64,000 nt of DNA from Telopea speciosissima (Eukaryota > Streptophyta > Magnoliopsida > Proteales > Proteaceae): positions 25,646,698 to 25,710,697 of the forward strand of contig NC_057919.1 of the NCBI RefSeq assembly GCF_018873765.1, written 5' to 3'. The position numbers were made by a program, and so were the translations under genes. Positions 32,112-42,317 of this stretch are shown piece by piece. A model generated the notes under the pieces. That model was not told the origin of the DNA and searched no databases. It saw nothing but the letters and a program-made list of their open reading frames with translations. Positions within the stretch are counted from its first letter, which is position 1. Each line of letters opens with the position of its first letter.

Positions 32112-34741
32112 TCACTGCTGAAGCTTGAGGACAGGGAATGCAATGACATCCCGAATGCTGGCAGAGTTTGTAAGAAGCATAACCAACCTGTCAATGCCTA
32201 GTCCCTGGAAATTTTTGGTTACATTAGAGTCTATCTGGGAAGAACATTTTGGCAATTACAGATTAACCTTTAGTACATAAAAAGGCCATTTAAATCAACA
32301 CCACTAACACTTAGTCCCAGCCAAGGATGACGAAGTAAAGATAAAGAATCAGATGATCATACCATTCCTGAAGCTGGTGGCATTCCATATTCCAAAGCTG
32401 TTAGGAAGTCTTCATCTAGAGTCACGTCATACGAGTCGTCATCATTTCTTTTTCTTCTCTCTTCCACAGAGTGTGCTTGTGAAATTGCTGCTCTCTTACA
32501 ATTGTGCTGTCTTATTTGCTCTTCAAGACGTTCTCTCTAGCGTTTAAGCAAACCAATGAAATTAAGAACATGATCAAATCCTTTGCTATGGGCAATAGCC
32601 CAAAGCAGATAAACACTTGCAACTGAAAAGTGAGAAATCTAGACTATAAAGGGAAAAAGCTACGCCACTAGAAAGATGTACATTAGTATTTTATGAGAAA
32701 GGTCATACAGAAAAAGAGAAACATTAACTGCAACAAGACAGTTAACCAGAATCATTTATGGGTTGGAAACCATGGTTCCCATTTGTTTGTCATATTCCTG
32801 AAGTAATGAAGTCCTACAACAAGACTTCATCTTGGTTACGAATTAGAGGAAATCATTCAGCAACAAAAAGAGCAAATGAAGAACACAAGGACACAAAAGA
32901 GGAATGAGATAACATACAACTCAACTCAACTAAGCTTTATCCCAACTAAATGGGGTTGGCTACATGGATCCTTTCCCTCCGATCAGCTCTATTCAAAGCC
33001 ATACTTGTTACAAGGCCTAAGCTATGCATGTTTGTCCTCACCACTTCTCCTAGAGTCATATTAGGCCTATCCCAGACTCTTTTAGCTCCTTCAATCTGAA
33101 TCAAATCACTCCTCCATAATGGAGCATCTAAAAGCCTTCATTGCACATGTCCATGCCACCTCAAACAACTTTCTCGCAGGTTATCATGTATCAAAGCTAT
33201 TCCTAAATTAGCTCTAATTTGGTCATTCCTTATTTTATCATTTGTAGTTTTAACACTCATCTATCTCAACATCATCATCTCAGCTACACTAAGTTTATTT
33301 ATATGTTGTTTCTTTACTGCCTAACATTCAGCTTCATTCATCATTACTGGTTGTACAAGTCTTATAAATTTTTCCTTTAGTTTTAAAGGCATGTGTTGAT
33401 TACAACACTCCGGACGCACCTCTTCACTTCATCCATCCAATTTTAATTCTTTGTGCATAATCATCCACTATTTCTCCTTCTTTGTTTATGATGGAGCCTT
33501 GGTACCTAAAATACTCACTTTGTGGTATCTCCCTACCATCAATTTTCACTACCTCATTATCAGTCCTATTGTTACTAAAGTTACACACCGTATACTCTGT
33601 TTTTGTTCTACTTATTTTAAAATTTTTTTATTCCAAGGTTGATCTCCATAATTCCAACTTGGCATTTATCCTTACTTTTGTTTCATCCACCAAAACAATA
33701 TCATCAGCAAAAAGCATACACCAAGAGATTTGAAATTAAATGTCTTTAGTCAATTCATTTATGATTAGCGCAAATAAATACGGGCTTAAAGCTGATCCTT
33801 GATGTAACCCACTTGTAATTGGGAATTCACTACCCTCCCCCCCCAAGTTCTTACACTAGTCACCTTACCATTATACATATTTTTAACTATGTCCACATAT
33901 TTACTTAAAACACTTATCTAATACTTGCAAAATTAATTCACTAGGGACTCTATCATGAGTTTTTTCTAGGTTAATAAAGACCAAATGAAGATTCTTCTTT
34001 TTTTTTGGGTGAATAAGAATTTCAATACCAAAAGAAGAAGAGAAGAAATTACAAAAAGGCCCTAAAGAGGAAGAGCCCAACCAGCCAGCCTAAGCATTTG
34101 CCGGAGCAACCAAGGAGACATTTGAGAGACCCCAGGACTGAACAATGGTCCTGTTCCTATGGGTGTCTTTACATGTAGAGGGGGGAAGTAAAGATAGCTT
34201 TGCTTTAATTTCAAAGGAAATGGAATCCCAAATCTTTTGGAAAGGCCGAGAGATGGAAGTCCATTTTCTCAAATTACGCTCCATCCAAATTGGTTATCTA
34301 TAATTTTAGTTTCTTGTCTCAGGCGAGTTTCAATTACTCTCTCCTATAATTTCATAGTATGACTCAGAAGTTTTATGCTTCTATAGTTATTACAGATTTG
34401 AATATCACCTTTATTCATATAAAACAAAAACCACAATGCTTCTCTTCCATTCATTTGGCATTTTTCTAGGAATGTGTTAACATAGGGACTAATAATAAAG
34501 TTAAAAACAAATAAGAATATAAACAACCTTGTACAATGAAACATAAAATAGCAGGCTATTGAAGACAACAGAAAGCGACCCATTTGAGCAATATTTATAA
34601 AGCAATAAACATAATGAATAGCTATTTCCAAACTATGAGCTGCTAGATACCTGATCCATAGGATCTGTTAATTCAGAAAATGCATTGGCCAGCTCCCGAC
34701 CACAGATGAATAGTTCAAATCTCTCAGTCAAGCCTGCATGC
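32112..34741 (-). CDS. OVA5: Lysyl-tRNA synthetase, organellar type: last three coding exons
   Basis: Three minus-strand exons join in frame: 34741-34651, 32536-32363 and 32204-32112 (TGA stop), all with GT-AG borders. They encode the last 118 residues or so of a class II lysyl-tRNA synthetase. The segments are [20 protein letters not shown], then [18 protein letters not shown], then class II motif 3, [19 protein letters not shown], whose Arg contacts ATP. The ending [11 protein letters not shown] fits the chloroplast/mitochondrial enzyme (Arabidopsis OVA5) and not the cytosolic one, by my memory of the family. The enzyme charges tRNA-Lys in organelles. The first exon shown starts in phase 1 and needs an upstream exon. 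About 480 upstream residues are missing; I find none of them to the right within the window. The intron between 34651 and 32536 holds LINE insertions. Confidence 0.9.
32912..34490 (-). pseudogene. RTE-like LINE (reverse transcriptase to 3' end) in a lysyl-tRNA synthetase intron
   Basis: On the minus strand the order is [21 protein letters not shown] (from about 34440), a [12 protein letters not shown]-type motif (about 33960), then the [11 protein letters not shown] box (about 33695), and finally the C-terminal WHGHVQ/LRRS region (about 33100). It ends in GGGATAAAGC followed by TTG-type repeats at 32915. Full of stops. It is interrupted by an L1-type LINE tail at 33990-34297. The same family occurs in plus orientation at 30085. 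Confidence 0.8.
33990..34297 (-). mobile_element. 5'-truncated L1-type LINE, nested in the RTE-like LINE
   Basis: On the minus strand it begins near a [10 protein letters not shown] frame (the ISHIWMERN region of the larger LINE at 47346-52912). It ends with ...TTATTCACCC and a poly(A) seen as T10 on plus at about 33994. The RTE-like reverse transcriptase resumes on both sides. The small size and poly(A) end fit target-primed insertion with 5' truncation. Confidence 0.75.
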
Positions 34742-34894
34742 CTAAATTGAAAAGATTCAAAGAAAGAAAATTAAAACCATGCTGCTGAAAACACTTTTAA
34801 TGTGTCCATGAGAATATGAGATGAGAGAATTCGCCTAGGAAAGTCATGATAAATATCTGCTTCAAAGTAAGATAACACTAACTTTTGGAGTGGC

Positions 34895-35252
34895 AAGTCT
34901 ATATGTGATGTGGTGGCAAAGCTAGCTTTTGGAGCATCCATCTCCCATATTTGGATAGAACGCAACATCAGGAAATGGTCCACTAATTCTAGAACCTTCC
35001 TTCAGATCTGGCACTCCATAGTTTTTTATGTCAAAAGTAAAGTTGCTCCCAAAGGAACAGGCATATTGTTGTCTCATGGGGTCTCCCTCCCTCCCTGCTC
35101 CATCCCACTGCACCCCCCCCCCTCTTAAGGTGTGAGTTTTGTATTTTATTTCTATCTGTTTTGTCTAGTATCACTCCCCTGAAATTTGGGGGGTTTCCTG
35201 TTTTTTCTCTCCTTTTGGAAATGAATTTTTTATTCACCCAAAAAAAAATAAT
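34895..35252 (+). mobile_element. 5'-truncated L1-type LINE (plus strand)
   Basis: The plus frame 34910-35128 reads LAFGASISHIWIERNIRKWS, then SRTFLQIWHSIVF, and ends near ILLSHGVSLP, parallel to the 3' end of the LINE at 47346. It continues through an untranslated tail (CCTGTTTTTTCTCTCC, GAATTTTTTATTCACCC) to a poly(A) at 35241-35249. It lies in the intron upstream of the first visible lysyl-tRNA synthetase exon. Confidence 0.75.
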
Positions 35253-35263
35253 AGTTCAGAATC

Positions 35264-36001
35264 AGAGTTGACGGAATGATGTAACTTGTCATTAATGACA
35301 AAGGTCCTCTTTATTTATAATGTGATTACAACCTGTTGAGAACCTTGGGATTCAAAATAAGCGATTTACATTAGGGTTACTTATTTTTCTCTTTCACCTT
35401 TTTATCCCTTTAGTGTTGTAACTACATTATAAATAAAGTGTGGGATCTTTCACTCACATTTTTTTCCACCAAGAACATTTTATGAAACTCTTTGACTCCT
35501 GAATTTGGGGTATCCTACTTTCACGCGATTCACAGGGTTTAACAAGCAATCGATATTTCACGATCAAAGGTGTAGTACTGCTTGTAGTAATGGTCCTTCT
35601 ATATCGTATTAACAATTAAAATATGGTCAAAAGAAAAAATCTCTATTTGAATACCTAGACTTTTTTAGAACAGAACCGAGTCAAATAGCAATGATTCGAA
35701 GCACTTCTTTTTATACTATCTCGAAAACCTAAGGACTCAATCATATGGATATGTAAAATACAGGATTTCCAATCCTAAGAGGAAAAGTAGGGAAACAGAT
35801 ACTCAATTTCAAGTGAGTAAACAGAATTCCAAACTCGACCTCATAGAAGCGTGAGATTCGAAATTAGCACTTTGCATTAGGGTCACTTTATTTTTCTCTT
35901 TTACCTTTATACCCCTTTAGGGTTGTAACTACATTATAAATAAAGTGGACCTCTATCTTTAATGACAAGTCACATCATTCCTCAATCTGTGATTCCAAAC
36001 T
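35264..36001 (+). repeat. LTR-like composite preceding Copia-3
   Basis: The sequence just before the Copia-3 primer site (about 35855-36001) is its LTR end: GGGTTGTAACTACATTATAA, ATAAAGTGGACC, then ATGACAAGTCACATCATTCC. A second, diverged direct copy of part of it starts TGTTGAGAACC at 35334 (to about 35455). An inverted piece of the LTR end is at 35264-35330. Between the direct copies lies the plastid-like segment. The LTR start of Copia-3 cannot be fixed because no 3' LTR is present. Confidence 0.55.
35596..35849. other. Probable plastid DNA insertion (NUPT)
   Basis: The stretch containing GAATACCTAGACTTTTTTAG, CAAATAGCAATGATTCGAAG, CCTAAGGACTCAATCATATG, AATACAGGATTTCCAATCCT and GTGAGTAAACAGAATTCC looks to me, from memory, like strongly conserved plastome sequence of a group II intron. 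I cannot say with certainty which plastid intron. It is not like its nuclear neighbours. It is held between two copies of the Copia-3 LTR-like sequence. Confidence 0.5.
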
Positions 36002-36015
36002 TGGTATCAGAGCCC
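36002..36015 (+). promoter_or_regulatory. Primer binding site of Copia-3
   Basis: TGGTATCAGAGCCC, complementary to the 3' end of plant initiator-Met tRNA. It is directly after the LTR-like end. Confidence 0.8.
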
Positions 36016-36639
36016 AAAACCCTAGTAAGTCTTCTTGTTCTTCGCGCTTCTCGTCTCCACTACCACCACCGCCCATTGGAGGCTATCGGTTCCTCGTTTA
36101 CCATGGTAGACGACGCCTGAACCATGCACCTCTAGTTTTCACTCTTCATTGCGCCTCCCTCAATGCGCGTCCACCCACCACTGAGACCATGTTTTTTGTC
36201 ACCTCTCCCCACGCCGCCTTGTTCGTTGCGCCTCTCTCCGCTGCGATCCCTTCTCGATCGCTGCGTCCTTCCAACCATGAGTAGCAACACCCCCCCAATC
36301 GACTCTCGGTGCTGCCGCCACGACCTTGTCCGCTGTGACCCATGTTGCCGCACCTCTATCCACCCGCCCCTATCACCAGTGTTGCCGCAACCTCCAATCA
36401 CCGCGTCATTTATCATCCACGACCCAAGTCGTCGCGCCTCAGTCCGCTGGTCCCTATCGTCAGTGCTTCCGTGCTTACTGTTGCTGCGACCATCTGTCGC
36501 CGTGCCCCTTTCGTCAGCTCCTCTTCCCAACCTCCCTTGCCTCTGCCACTATTCGCCGCGACCTACAAATTTGTCGCGCCTCTCATGGCCTGCTTCTTTT
36601 GCTTCTCTGGTTGAAGAGTGATACTACCACTTTACAGTT
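36016..36639 (+). other. Copia-3 leader, C-rich, low complexity
   Basis: Between the primer site and gag the plus strand is rich in CCGC/CACC words (about 36130-36610). Overlapping open frames on both strands here encode Pro/Ser/Arg-rich or Gly/Arg-rich low-complexity peptides and are not gene-like. Confidence 0.5.
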
Positions 36640-37456
36640 TCCATGGTTGATGAAACTGCTAGAGTGCTAGTGCTACCTCCACTGGCACAACTGAGGCGCA
36701 CCCACTTGGTCGTTCCAGCAACTCTAGGCATCATACTCTCCAACCTGGTCCCATCAAGCTCAATGGTCAAAACTATCTCACTTGGTCCATGCATGTCTTC
36801 TCACTCTCCGAGGACAGTTATTCTGGCTTCATTACAGGAGACACTCCCAAGCCAACGAATCCTACTGCAGCTACCACATGGTCGTCTAATGGTGCATTGG
36901 TTATGTTTTTCCAGCTAAACTCTATGGAGCCATCTGTTAGTCACAGCTTTGTTCTCTTTAATTCTGCCGAGGAACTATGGGATGCATTTCGACAAACTTA
37001 CTCATAGCAGGGAATTATGCTCAAACTTATGAGATACGACGCCAGGTTGGCAGCAATTAGAATTCTATCATCTTGTTCCCATGGTACACCCTGATGATGG
37101 TGGTACATTTCAAAAGGAGAGGGAGATGGAACGTGTGTATGATTTTTTTGACCGGCTTGAACCTTGGATATGATCAAGTTCGGGTACAAATACTAGGGAG
37201 ATATACATTCTCTACTCTTCTTCAGGCATATAATTTGGTTCAGTCCGAAGAACATCGACGGACAGTTATTATGCCTCTAGCTATTCCAGTACAGTCTGCC
37301 TTGCTCACTACACCACCTGCACCTCTCACTGCAGATACTTCCAAGGCTCCTCCACGGGAACCCGTAAAATGTGATAATTGTGGCCGTCCTCATCATACAC
37401 GGGATACTTGTTGGAAGCTACATGGGCGTCCCAAGGGTGGGCGCAATCCTAAATAG
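36640..37456 (+). pseudogene. Copia-3 gag with CCHC zinc knuckle, frameshifted
   Basis: The gag core reads LNGQNYLTWSMHVFSLSE (about 36756-36810, frame of 36789-37007), then SAEELWDAF. After a frameshift near 37005, ERVYDFFDRLNLGYDQVRVQ-like text follows (about 37128-37185). The nucleocapsid motif CDNCGRPHHTRDTCWKLHG, a CX2CX4HX4C knuckle, lies at about 37370-37426 and the frame closes at 37456. At least two frameshifts and one stop make it inactive. Confidence 0.82.
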
Positions 37457-37646
37457 GACAATACTCATTCTCAGGCTCATTTCTCTGAAGCACCTGACAA
37501 TTGCCCTGCTCCCTCTACTATGGCACCTTTATCTCCGGATCAGATGGCTACTATCCAAAAATTGGTGACACAACTGACTACTAGTTCTTCTCCTGTCTCC
37601 AACCTTGCCCAGTCAAGTAATTTTCACGTCTCTTCTACGAGTCCCA

Positions 37647-39025
37647 TGTAACACCCCGCAAGCAGGTCATGAATATTTATTTGGATTACTTGTTTATATT
37701 AATGCCTGCGTGATTATTTTATTATTTTGATGTTAGTTATTATACTTATAGGAAAATCTATTGTCTCAAGTGCTAGGGAATGTGAAAGTGTAACTGTTAA
37801 GCAAAAAACAAGGTGAGGGAAACTACTAGTATTTCTATATGATGTATATTGAAATGTATGAGCATGGTCATGTGTTTTATGTTGTGTAATCTAGTGTAAC
37901 AACATGATATGGATTGTTTTATGGCTTGTATGCATGATTAATGAATGTGAGAGAATTGTATATGTGTTGCTATATGAGATGTATTGAAATATTTGACATG
38001 ACACATTTAAAATGATATGAATATGAGATGAATGATATGATGTTAAGTACAAGTTAAGATGTTATATGACAAGTTGTATGAGTATATGTTTGTGTACAAG
38101 AAATGTGAACATGTAAATGAGAAATGTAAATATGTGTATGAGATATGTGAACAAGAGTACAAGTTATGTGAACAAGTGTACGAGATATGTCAATCAAGTA
38201 ATGAGATTGACAATAGTAGTGCTATGAGAACATGACCCTGTGAATACCGTCCCTTTCCAGTAGGGGGTTATGTACTGGATGAGGTTTCTTACCAGTTATC
38301 CTTTGGAACTACGAGTTATTCTTCGGGATTACGAGTTGTCCTTCAGGGCTACGAGCTATCCTTCAGGATTACGAGCCATCCTTTGGAACCATGAGAATAC
38401 GAGCTATCCTTTGGGATTACGAGAACACGAGTACGAGTACGAGCCATGTCATTCCTCTCCCGGGCTGTAGTACTGGGATAAAGAGTTGAATAGATGATAC
38501 GAGGTCATGCTAACTCAACTGTATGTGCACAATCGGTATTCCACAATATTGGCTAAGACCTGACATAACAGTAAAATGTTGTATACATATCTATACATTG
38601 TTAACGAAGCACATGAGCACTTAATTGTATTATAATATATTTTCCTCTCACAATCTTCTTTTTCAGATGATAAGTTCAGAGGAGAGGTGTGCATAGCTCC
38701 AGACTCCATAGGCTGTGAGTACACGTGCTGCACTAACCTTAGAGACAGGTCATGAGAACTTATGACGTTTGGATAAACAATGCGATAATACGATCTTTTG
38801 ATGTAATATAACTTTTGATAACTATGCTGAACTTTAGTATTTGCCACCAGTAGATGTATCTACAATGTGTAAACCTTAAACCCAGCTCCAAATGTTGTTA
38901 AGTCTTCCGCTATGTATGTATGTGACGTATGGAAGTTGGATTATTATACAAATGTGAATGGTGGTTTCTGACCAATGCCCGTGAGGGCAGTACCTTATAC
39001 CTTGTCCGAGGTTGGGGTCGTTACA
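37647..39025 (+). repeat. Solo LTR (1,379 bp), Ty3/gypsy-like, inserted in Copia-3
   Basis: Begins TGTAACACCCCGCAAGC and ends GGGGTCGTTACA, with a perfect 5-bp TSD TCCCA (37642-37646 and 39026-39030). Its ends form the TGTAAC/GTTACA inverted repeat typical of many large plant gypsy LTRs. The insertion point is in the gag-protease junction of Copia-3, whose protease motif DSGATDHMT resumes at about 39044. No internal gypsy sequence remains. It carries two blocks of short tandem repeats. Gypsy assignment is from the length and ends, not from coding sequence. Confidence 0.88.
38285..38450 (+). repeat. Minisatellite in the solo LTR, unit about 21-25 bp
   Basis: Variants of TATCCTTYRGGATTACGAG occur about six or seven times (ACGAGTTATTCTTCGGGATT, ACGAGTTGTCCTTCAGGGCT, ACGAGCTATCCTTCAGGATT and so on). 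They are followed by short GAGTAC repeats. A second repeat block of GTGAACAAGTGTACGAGATA type lies at about 38095-38200. Confidence 0.75.
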
Positions 39026-40581
39026 TCCCATATGGTTGATTTGACTCTGGTGCTACTGATCACATGACTAGTAACTCAGATGTCTTCTGTATCTATTCTC
39101 CTTGCTCTAGCCGGAATATGGTATGCACTGTCGATGGATCAATGTCCTCCATTTCAGGTTAGGGTTCAGTTTCCAATTTAAATCTTTCTCTTTCCTCTGT
39201 TGTACATGTTCCCAGATTATGTATCAACTTGTTATCCATTTACCGCTTAACTAGTGAGTTGAATTGTTTTGTCCACTTTTTTTCTACTCATTAAGTGTTT
39301 CAGGATTTGGTGACAGACACACCGATTGGGTATGGTCGGGTTCATGATGGTCTCTATTCCTTGGAATCTACACCAATAGTAGCACTCCCATCTTCAGCTC
39401 ACACACTCTGTTCTGATAGTGCTTTTACAAAGCTTCATCACTGGCACTGCCGTTTTACGTTCTATGTTTCCCGTTTTAGTTACAATTTGTGGTTTGGAAC
39501 TTCATTGTGATGTCCATAAATTTACTACACACATTAGAAACTCTTACCCTATTAGTGATGTTAAAAGTGGTGTTCCCTTTTCCTATTCATTCTGATATAT
39601 GGGGTCCCTCTAGGACTGTTGATTGTAATGGTTTTCGTCGGTTCATTACATTTATTGACAATTGCACACGTCTCACTTGCGTTTACCTTCTACATAATAA
39701 ATTTGATGCTTTTTCTTGCTTTTAATCTTTACATGCCATGCTTCGAACTCAATTTAATGCTCTACTATTAGGGTTCTTCGTAGTGATAATGGTATGGAAT
39801 CACACACTTCTTGTGTTAGGATACCAGAGCAGAATGGCATTCCTGAGAGGGAAATCGTCATCTCTTAAATGTGACCCGTGCCTTTATGTTTACTATTGGA
39901 GTCCCTAAGACCTATTGGGGAGATGTCGTCCTTACTGCTACCTACCTTATCAATAGGGTTCCCTCAAGTGTCCTGAATTTTAAGCCACCTCTTTTCTCTC
40001 GGACACTACCATTGCTTCCTCCCTTCCTCACGAAAAATTTAGGTGTGTCTACTTTGCTCATAATTCCTCCCCTTCTCGGTCTAAACTGGATCCCCAAGCT
40101 TTTCGGTGTATCTTCCTTAGTTATTCGGCATCTCAAAAGGGTTACAAGTGGTATCACCCCCCTTCTCGCCGTCTCTATGTCATCATGGATGTTACCTTCT
40201 ATGAGTCTGAACCATATTACACGATACCTCTTCAAGGGGAGAGTCTTGAGAAAGAGTTGCCGTTACTAGTAGTTCCCATGGTTTGGAGATTGAAAGTCTT
40301 CCTGTTCCGGTTCAGGGGGAGCTTCCAGATCAAAGGGAGCCCACGATTGCCAGTAGCAGTGGTGAGGGAGAGATGTTGGTTCACTCTGTTCCTAATCCAG
40401 AAATGATAACCTACAGTCGGAATAGATTCAAGAAGGGAGGTACCATGGACGACCAACCATTACCCACTGTGACGCCTCCACCAGATTCGCCTTCACAATC
40501 AGGTAGTATCCCTCCTACTTCTAATAATGTGCTTGATCCTTCTAACCCTATGCATGATGACCGTCCCATTGCTATTAGAAA
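39026..40581 (+). pseudogene. Copia-3 protease and integrase region, broken
   Basis: The protease active site DSGATDHMT is at about 39044. The pre-integrase has HDGLYSLES (about 39345) and HHWHCR (about 39438). The integrase begins with IHSDIWGPSR (about 39590) and keeps RSDNGME (about 39780), followed by the decayed QNGIPERE motif (about 39830). RVPSSVLN and PKLFGVS follow. The linker frame 40283-40624 contains MITYSRNRFKK and ends MHDDRPIAIRN, where the hAT-like element interrupts it. Frame changes are numerous. Confidence 0.82.
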
Positions 40582-42309
40582 CATGGTTCAAAATCTCGCG
40601 ATATTTCGCCGAAATATCGCTTAATTTCGCCGAAATATCGCTTAATTTCGTATATCTCGAGCTTACCGAGATGCGAAATCAGGTCGAAATGAAAAAATAC
40701 CATATTTCGACGATATCACGAAATATGGTATTTTGGCTTAAAGTGTCACGTGAAGGGGGGCTTTAATACAATATTTCGCAGATTTCGGTCCATATTTCGA
40801 TCGAGAGCTGCATTTGCTAAGGAATTTCAGTCTTTTGCCTATTCTTCCACTCTTCCAAGCTCTCATCCAACATTCTAGCCATTGGTCAAGCACATTGTTG
40901 TCGGATTTTCGCCGGTAAACTCATCGGAGGGTCATCTAAGCTCATCATCCAAGCCTTTTTCCACTATTTAAGGTAAATTCTATTCCTCTAAAACTATTTT
41001 TTTGAAAAGACTATGTACAAATTTTGTTGGATGGTGATGATATTAATATATGTTAGACACCGGAGGCCGATCTATAGCCTCACGGTGTCGAAATTTTTTT
41101 TCCATATGTATTATTTTTTTTTAATTTTCTGGTTTTAAAAATTCATTTTCCTACAATTAAAATGGGAAATAATTAGGGGTAATATGACTTAGATGGTAAT
41201 GAATTAAATATATGTTAGACACCAATGGCCGATCTACGGCTTCACGGTATCGGATTTATTTTTCTGCTCTTAAATAATTATTTTAATTTTCGCACATACC
41301 ACTCCATTGGCATCGGATTATGGTGCATCACAACCTTACGGTGGATATGGATATGGATCATCATCATATGGGCAGTTTAGTGGGGTAGGGGACTATGACT
41401 ACCAGTCCTAGTCCCAGGGACATACTGGATCATCTTTTGTAGATAACATCTTTGCATACCCTAGCGGACCTAGCTACCAACCTCACCAGCCATACATGCA
41501 GCCAATGCCATCGCCTCTTGCGCTGCGCCAACATCATATCACAGTGGATCATCTTCTTCACGGATGGATCGATTGGTAACCCTAGTTTATATCCTAGGAT
41601 AGGTTACCTACAGTATGTTGATGATTCCATTTACGTGACACTTGTGGATGACTACACTCGTTTCTTCTCCGATTCTATACCGTGGTCCATATATGTCCTT
41701 CAAACAGAGAGCAATGGACATCGACTCCAGCGAGGCATGAGTGGGATTGATCTAGGGAGGCACATCAACTACTATTAGCAGTTTAGCACTTGTAATTTGT
41801 AACTTAAGTTGTGATTTCATTGATCTATGAACTTGTGAGTTGTGACTTGCGAGTTGCGAGTCTTGTGACTTACTAACTTTGACACTTAGTGTATTGCCTT
41901 TAAGGCTTTAAGCGAGTTATTGAATATTATGGAGTTTATGAGAATCATGGCACTCATCAATGTGTATTGGCTTTAACTTGATATGTGATGAAGTTAAATA
42001 CTATTATTAAATATTAACTGCCTAATCTATGTGTATTTAACTATTTATACATTAGGGTCAGCGACCGTATGTCAATCGAGGGTGCAAGCCCAAAACACCA
42101 ATTTGAATTCACATTTTTACAATTTTATGGTTTAAATGTGTTTATTAAGCTTAAATAAGGCTGTCCATGAAGTTTCAGGCCTAGATATGGCCAAATACCC
42201 CCCGAGATGGACCCACGAAATATTGCAGAAAAAATGCAATATTTCGGTCATATTTCGCGATATCTCGGTAGGCCCGAGATACCGATATATCGCGAGATAT
42301 AGTACTATG
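40582..42309. mobile_element. hAT-like non-autonomous transposon (1,728 bp), TSD ATTAGAAA
   Basis: A perfect 8-bp TSD ATTAGAAA (40574-40581 and 42310-42317) flanks it. The left end CATGGTTCAAAATCTCGCG and the right end on the other strand, CATAGTACTATATCTCGCG, are inverted repeats continuing into GATAT(T/A)TCG. The subterminal regions are packed with CGAAATATCG palindromes. Inside are two copies of a hairpin (41050-41095 and 41215-41260; ACACCG..GGCCGATCTA..GCCTCACGGTGT) and a decayed Gly/Tyr/Ser-rich coding remnant (PYGGYGYGSSSYGQFSG, about 41330-41385). That remnant could be a transposase tail or a captured host piece. No intact transposase. Confidence 0.88.
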
Positions 42310-42317
42310 ATTAGAAA

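Noticed and set aside
36132-36670. Several Pro/Ser/Arg-rich or Gly/Arg-rich open frames
   Set aside because: Low-complexity products of the C-rich Copia-3 leader, on both strands, without domain or start context.
38095-38450. CRISPR-like or centromeric array of short repeats
   Set aside because: Unit spacing is irregular with no spacers, the array is short, and it lies wholly inside a TSD-flanked solo LTR of a plant genome.
38270-38470. Repetitive open frame in the solo LTR
   Set aside because: It is a translation of the minisatellite.
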